A DNA stretch of 64,000 bases from Streptomyces albidoflavus (GTDB taxonomy: Bacteria; Actinomycetota; Actinomycetes; Streptomycetales; Streptomycetaceae): positions 186,001-250,000 of the forward strand of contig NZ_JOII01000003.1 in the NCBI RefSeq assembly GCF_000719955.1. The letters run 5' to 3'. A model generated the notes under the pieces. It was given only the letters and a program-made list of their open reading frames with translations. It did not search any database and was not told where the DNA came from. Positions 60,025-64,000 of this stretch are shown piece by piece (position 1 is the stretch's first letter; every line of letters begins with the position of its first letter). The translations under genes were made by a program, and so were the position numbers.

Positions 60025-61827
60025 ATGTTCACCACGCGTCCCACCCTCCAAGGCACCTTCGGCATGGTCTCCTCCACCCACTGGCTCGCCTCGCAGTCCG
60101 CGATGGCCGTGCTGGAGGACGGCGGCAACGCCTACGACGCGGCCGTCGCCGCCGGATTCGTCCTGCACGTGGTGGAACCGCACCTGAACGGCCCGGCCGG
60201 CGAGGTCCCCCTGCTCCTCGCGCCCCACGACGGCGAGGTCCAGGTCCTCTGCGGCCAGGGCGTCGCCCCCGCCGGCGCGAGCGCCGCCCACTACCGCTCG
60301 CTCGGCCTTGACCTGGTCCCCGGCACCGGGCCCCTCGCCGCCGCCGTCCCCGGCGCCTTCGACGCCTGGATGCTCCTCCTGCGCGACCACGGCACCCGCA
60401 CCCTCGCCGAGGTCCTCACGTACGCCATCGGCTACGCGGAGGACGGGCACGCCCCCGTCGAGCGGGTCACCGCCACCGTCGAGACGGTCCGCGACCTGTT
60501 CACCACCGAGTGGACCAGCTCCGCCGAGGTCTACCTGCCCGGCGGCGAGGCCCCCGCACCCGGCGAGCTGTTCCGCAACCCCTCCCTCGCCGCGACCTGG
60601 CGCCGCCTCATAGCCGAGGCCGAAGAGGCCGGCGGTGCCGACCGCGTCGCGCAGATTGAGGCGGCCCGCGCCGTCTGGCGCACCGGCTTCATCGCCGAGG
60701 CCCTGGTCCGCCAGGCCGCCCGGCCCACCATGGACACCACCGGCACCCGGCACACCGGCACCCTCACCGCCGAGGACCTGGCCGGCTGGTCCGCCTCGTA
60801 CGAGGCGCCCGTGACCCACGACTGGCGCGGGTGGACGGTCTGCAAGGCCGGCCCGTGGAGCCAGGGGCCCAGCATGCTCCAGCAACTCGCCCTGCTCCCC
60901 GAGGAACTGCCCGCCTACGGCTCGGCCGACTACGTCCACCTGCTGGTGGAGGGCTGCAAGCTCGCCATGGCCGACCGCGAGGCCTGGTACGGCGACGCCG
61001 CCGAGGTGCCGGTGGGCGCGCTGCTCTCCGAGGAGTACAACGAGGAGCGGCGCGCGCTGATCGGCGACCGGGCCTCGCTGGAGCTGCGGCCCGGCAGCCC
61101 CGAGGGGCGCACGCCCGCGCTGGCTGCCCACGCCCGCGCGGTCGCCGCCGGGCGGTCCACCCACGCCACCGCGCCCGGCGCCGCCGGAGCGGGCGAGCCG
61201 ACCGTGGCGCGCGACGGTGCGACCCGGGGCGACACCTGCCACCTCGACATCGTCGACCGCTGGGGCAACATGGTCTCGGCCACGCCCAGCGGCGGCTGGC
61301 TCCAGTCCAACCCGGTCGTGCCCGAACTGGGCTTCCCGCTCGGCACCCGGCTCCAGATGACCTGGCTCGACGAGGGCCTGCCCAACACGCTCACCCCCGG
61401 CGTGCGCCCGCGCACCACGCTGACACCGTCCATCGCCCTGCGCGACGGTGTGCCCGTGATGGCCTTCGGCACGCCCGGCGGCGACCAGCAGGACCAGTGG
61501 CAGACCCACTTCTTCCTGGCCGTCGCCCTGCGTGAGCCGGTGCGCGGCGGACTCGACCTCCAGGGCGCCATCGACGTCCCCAACTGGCACACCGACTCCT
61601 TCCCCGGCTCCTTCTACCCGCGCGAGATGGACCCCGGCGCCGTCACCGTGGAGTCCCGGACGGACACTGAGGTGGTCGAGGAGCTGCGCCGGCGCGGCCA
61701 CCGCGTCACCGTCGGCGGCCCCTGGTCGGAGGGGCGCCTGTGCGCCGTCGCCCGCGACCCGCGCACCGGCGTCCTCTCGGCCGCCGCCAACCCGCGCGGC
61801 ATGCAGGGGTACGCCGTCGGGCGCTGA
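60025..61827 (+). CDS. Cytoplasmic gamma-glutamyltransferase-like Ntn-hydrolase
   Basis: A 600-residue GGT-family protein without signal peptide. The probable catalytic Thr is T404 in RGDTCHLDIVDRWGN. Other family segments are GGNAYDAAVAAGFVLHVVEP at 34-53, NGPAGEVPLLL and FGTPGGDQQDQW. This subgroup (YwrD-like) differs from the exported enzyme at 49304 and may hydrolyse other gamma-glutamyl or acyl amides. The start has GCGAGAGG upstream. The preceding lipoate ligase gene ends 78 bases earlier, so cotranscription is possible. Confidence 0.9.
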   Translation: MFTTRPTLQGTFGMVSSTHWLASQSAMAVLEDGGNAYDAAVAAGFVLHVVEPHLNGPAGEVPLLLAPHDGEVQVLCGQGVAPAGASAAHYRSLGLDLVPGTGPLAAAVPGAFDAWMLLLRDHGTRTLAEVLTYAIGYAEDGHAPVERVTATVETVRDLFTTEWTSSAEVYLPGGEAPAPGELFRNPSLAATWRRLIAEAEEAGGADRVAQIEAARAVWRTGFIAEALVRQAARPTMDTTGTRHTGTLTAEDLAGWSASYEAPVTHDWRGWTVCKAGPWSQGPSMLQQLALLPEELPAYGSADYVHLLVEGCKLAMADREAWYGDAAEVPVGALLSEEYNEERRALIGDRASLELRPGSPEGRTPALAAHARAVAAGRSTHATAPGAAGAGEPTVARDGATRGDTCHLDIVDRWGNMVSATPSGGWLQSNPVVPELGFPLGTRLQMTWLDEGLPNTLTPGVRPRTTLTPSIALRDGVPVMAFGTPGGDQQDQWQTHFFLAVALREPVRGGLDLQGAIDVPNWHTDSFPGSFYPREMDPGAVTVESRTDTEVVEELRRRGHRVTVGGPWSEGRLCAVARDPRTGVLSAAANPRGMQGYAVGR

Positions 61828-61912
61828 GCCGGGCGCCGGAGCCCTGGGAGTTCACCGAGGCGCCGCCCGGCGTTGGCCCGGCCGTGCGGCGCTGTCGGTG
61901 CGGCATGGTCTG

Positions 61913-62761
61913 ATGGGAGACATGATCGAACACTTCTCCGAACTGAGGGGATTCCTCGACCGCCACCTCGACGACGTCACCGAGGCCGTCCGGGAGGCGG
62001 CGGCCGCCGAGATCGTGCCGCGCTTCCGGCAGCTCGCCGAGGACGACGTGGTCCAGAAGTCCGGCCCGCACGACCTCGTCACCTCCGCCGACCGGCTCGC
62101 CGAACTGCGGCTCACCGACGCCCTCACCGCCCTCCTCCCCGGCTCCGCCGTCGTCGGCGAGGAGGCCGTCCACGCCGACCCGGCGGTGTACGGCGCCCTG
62201 GAGGGCGACGCACCCGTCTGGATCGTCGACCCGGTCGACGGCACCCGCCAGTTCGTCCACGGCGACCCGGGCTTCTGCACCCTGGTCGCCCTGGTGCGCG
62301 GCGGCGAGACCCTCGCCTCCTGGACCTACGCACCCGCCCTCGGCGAGCTGGCGATCGCCGTCCTCGGGGACGGCGCGACGCTGAACGGCACCCGGCTGGC
62401 CGCCGGTGCCCCCGCCGACGGGGCACTCCTGGATATCGCCACCTCCCACCCGGACTTCACCACGCCCGCGCAGAAGGAGGCCCTGCTCGGCCTGCGGGCG
62501 CCGGGTGTCGCGCCGCGCCCCTGCGGCTCGGCCGGGCTGGAGTACCTGGCGGTGGCGCGCGGCACCGGCGACGCGACCGCCTTCTCCTGGGAGGCCGCCT
62601 GGGACCACGCTGCCGGGCTCCTGCTGGTCACCGAGGCGGGCGGCGCCCACCTCACCCGCGACCGCGTCCCCTTCCGCTACCGGGGAGGCAACGCCCTGCC
62701 CTTCACGGCCGCCCGCGACCTGGCCACGGCCGAGCGGGTGGTGAAGCTGCTGGGCGGCTGA
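61913..62761 (+). CDS. Inositol-monophosphatase-family phosphatase
   Basis: A 282-residue Mg/Li-sensitive phosphatase-fold protein. The motifs are EEAVHAD (metal Glu), WIVDPVDGTRQFVHG (DPVDGT) and SWEAAWDHAAGLLLV (WDxAAG). Relatives hydrolyse inositol phosphates, histidinol phosphate or PAP. The substrate is not evident from the neighbours. ATG 61913 and ATG 61922, three codons apart, are both plausible; the second has GGGAG very close. Confidence 0.9.
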   Translation: MGDMIEHFSELRGFLDRHLDDVTEAVREAAAAEIVPRFRQLAEDDVVQKSGPHDLVTSADRLAELRLTDALTALLPGSAVVGEEAVHADPAVYGALEGDAPVWIVDPVDGTRQFVHGDPGFCTLVALVRGGETLASWTYAPALGELAIAVLGDGATLNGTRLAAGAPADGALLDIATSHPDFTTPAQKEALLGLRAPGVAPRPCGSAGLEYLAVARGTGDATAFSWEAAWDHAAGLLLVTEAGGAHLTRDRVPFRYRGGNALPFTAARDLATAERVVKLLGG

Positions 62762-62791
62762 GCGGGGCGCGGGCGCCACGGCCCCGGCGCG

Positions 62792-63637
62792 TCAGGCGTC
62801 CACCACGGCGCGCACCTCGCGGACCAGCCCGGCCGCCGCCTCGACCGCCCCGGCGTCCAGCGCGGTCAGACAGGCGGTGACCCGCTCCGCGAACCGCTCC
62901 GGCGTCCCCGGCAGCGCCGCCGTGGCCGCCAGGGCGCCCTTCTCGTTCAGCAGCCACCGCCGGTGATGGGCGTGGAGCGACTGCGTCAGCACGCCGAACG
63001 CCCGTGCCAGGCAGAGTGACACGTGCAGGCTGTCCCCGCCCGGCGCCGACTTCGCGGCCGACGCCACCGAGAACTCCGCCTCCCAGGCCGCCTCAGCCAG
63101 CGCCCGGCGCAGCGGCTCCGGATAGCCCGGCTCCTCGCACACCTGGTGCCGCAGCGCGGCCAGCTCGCCCGCCGGGTCGGCGAGAATCCGCCCGTACGCC
63201 ACCTCACCGGCGTAGACCGGCGACCAGAAGCCCAGCGGGTGCCCGGCCTGCACCCCCACCTCGTACCGGCCCTCGCGGCAGTCCTGCCACACCCGCTCGA
63301 CCCGGTCCAGGTCGCGCAGGATCCAGTCGACCGGTACGCCGTCCACCCGCAACCAGGCCCCGCCGTTGACCCAGGGGCCCCAGCCGCCGGGCCCGGCCAC
63401 CTCCACCGGCGAGCCCTGCGCCGCGCAGGCCAGGGCGGCCAGGCGGCCGAGGTCGGGCGTGCCCCGGTAGTAGACGCCGAGGTCCCAGTCGGAGTCCGGG
63501 CGGTGGGTGCCGCGTGCCCGGCTCCCGCCGAGGACCACGGCCCGGACACCGGGCACGGCGGCCAGCTCCCGTGCCATCCGCGTGACCGGCTCCCACACCA
63601 CGGGCGCGTCCGCGCCGCCCTCCGCCGTCCCCGTCAT
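62792..63637 (-). CDS. Nucleotidyltransferase-domain protein
   Basis: A 281-residue protein with an N-terminal MNT/Pol-beta-like domain, [21 protein letters not shown] (GS-x9-D-x-D), followed by a helical C-terminal domain of about 150 residues. Possible roles are adenylation of a small molecule, such as an aminoglycoside-type transferase, or of a protein. No HEPN toxin partner gene is adjacent. The ATG at 63637 with GGAAGGG upstream is preferred to an in-frame start at 63712. It is divergent from the flavin oxidoreductase. Confidence 0.86.
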   Translation of the reverse strand: MTGTAEGGADAPVVWEPVTRMARELAAVPGVRAVVLGGSRARGTHRPDSDWDLGVYYRGTPDLGRLAALACAAQGSPVEVAGPGGWGPWVNGGAWLRVDGVPVDWILRDLDRVERVWQDCREGRYEVGVQAGHPLGFWSPVYAGEVAYGRILADPAGELAALRHQVCEEPGYPEPLRRALAEAAWEAEFSVASAAKSAPGGDSLHVSLCLARAFGVLTQSLHAHHRRWLLNEKGALAATAALPGTPERFAERVTACLTALDAGAVEAAAGLVREVRAVVDA

Positions 63638-63745
63638 CGCGCCCTTCCGGCCGGGCGGCCCCGGCCCGGAGGCCGACGCCGCAGCTGAGACCGGGTTCCG
63701 GCCCCACGGCACCGTACCGGCGGCCCCGCGCGGGGCGCACCCGCA

Positions 63746-63751
63746 TATCCT
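63746..63751 (+). promoter_or_regulatory. -10 element of the terminal oxidoreductase gene
   Basis: TATCCT lies 36 bases before the ATG at 63787. The leader carries an AGGAG ribosome-binding site at 63775-63779. Confidence 0.4.
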
Positions 63752-63786
63752 GGGCGTCCCGGCCCGGCCGACCTAGGAGTCCGCGC

Positions 63787-64000
63787 ATGCCCACGCTGCT
63801 CGATGCCGTCGTCGTGGGCTCCGGGCCCAACGGACTGACCGCCGCCGTCGAGCTGGCCCGGCGCGGCATGGACGTCGCCGTCTTCGAGGCCAGGGACGGC
63901 ATCGGCGGGGGAGCGCGCACCGAGGAGCTGACCCTCCCGGGCTTCCGCCACGACCCGTGCTCCGCCGCCCACCCCCTCGGCGCCACCTCCCCGGCCTTCG
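63787..64000 (+). CDS. NAD(P)/FAD-dependent oxidoreductase, 5' part
   Basis: Only the first 71 codons are inside the window. They hold the dinucleotide-binding motif [20 protein letters not shown], then [20 protein letters not shown], the standard start of phytoene-desaturase/amine-oxidase-type flavoproteins (COG1233). The AGGAG site fixes the start. The reaction cannot be assigned from this fragment. Confidence 0.85.
   Translation, partial: MPTLLDAVVVGSGPNGLTAAVELARRGMDVAVFEARDGIGGGARTEELTLPGFRHDPCSAAHPLGATSPAF

Noticed and set aside
62792-63637. MNT-HEPN toxin-antitoxin pair
   Set aside because: The MNT-like domain is fused to a long helical domain in one 281-residue protein, and no small HEPN gene adjoins it.

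Overview
The window is very G+C-rich with a strong G/C bias at third codon positions. Genes are dense and many start with GTG or overlap by ATGA/GTGA. Several starts sit directly behind a -10 element, as in leaderless actinomycete transcripts. Together with F420-dependent enzymes, LAL-type regulators and many secreted proteins and ABC systems, this points to a Streptomyces chromosome. No rRNA, tRNA, CRISPR array, insertion sequence or prophage was seen.

Region 1 (1-9.7 kb) looks like the edge of a contractile injection system (CIS) locus: an AAA+ ATPase, a DUF4255 protein, a small LuxR-type regulator and a giant LAL regulator. A small membrane protein, a HIT-like protein and a divergent LysR/hydrolase pair follow. 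Region 2 (9.7-19.1 kb) is an iron-acquisition locus. An AraC regulator and a lipoprotein-headed operon diverge from an iron box. The operon encodes a binding protein, a siderophore-interacting protein, two FecCD permeases and an ATPase, followed by a heterodimeric exporter-fold ABC pair with one degenerate ATP site. Region 3 (19.3-24.4 kb) holds two secreted glycosidases, GH2 with PA14 and GH127 with a ricin-type lectin.

Region 4 (24.5-32 kb) has a PEP-mutase-like enzyme, an orphan ABC exporter, and an acyl-CoA module (synthetase, TetR, AidB-like dehydrogenase, GNAT). Region 5 (32.1-33.8 kb) is a stand-alone AIPR-family phage-defence candidate that is visibly less G+C-rich than its surroundings. 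Region 6 (34-41 kb) has a PcaD-PcaC fusion, a frameshifted amidohydrolase beside a TetR/MBL pair, exonuclease III, an SGNH hydrolase and a DUF6278 gene. Region 7 (41.3-44.5 kb) is a GluABCD-like amino-acid importer.

Region 8 (44.5-53.8 kb) has a secreted CocE-type hydrolase behind tandem palindromes, a membrane protein, an AraC regulator, a cupin plus a serine-less SGNH protein, a secreted gamma-glutamyltransferase, a PepSY lipoprotein, a flavin/F420 oxidoreductase and an uncharacterised protein. Region 9 (53.9-64 kb) carries reductive pyrimidine catabolism genes (nitrilase, hydantoinase, F420 oxidoreductase). These are interrupted by a His/Lys-rich secreted repeat protein. A DUF4232 lipoprotein, a domain-permuted lipoate ligase-like protein, a second gamma-glutamyltransferase-like enzyme, an inositol-phosphatase-like enzyme, a nucleotidyltransferase and the start of a flavin oxidoreductase complete the window.

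All functional statements come from reading motifs and context; no database search was run.
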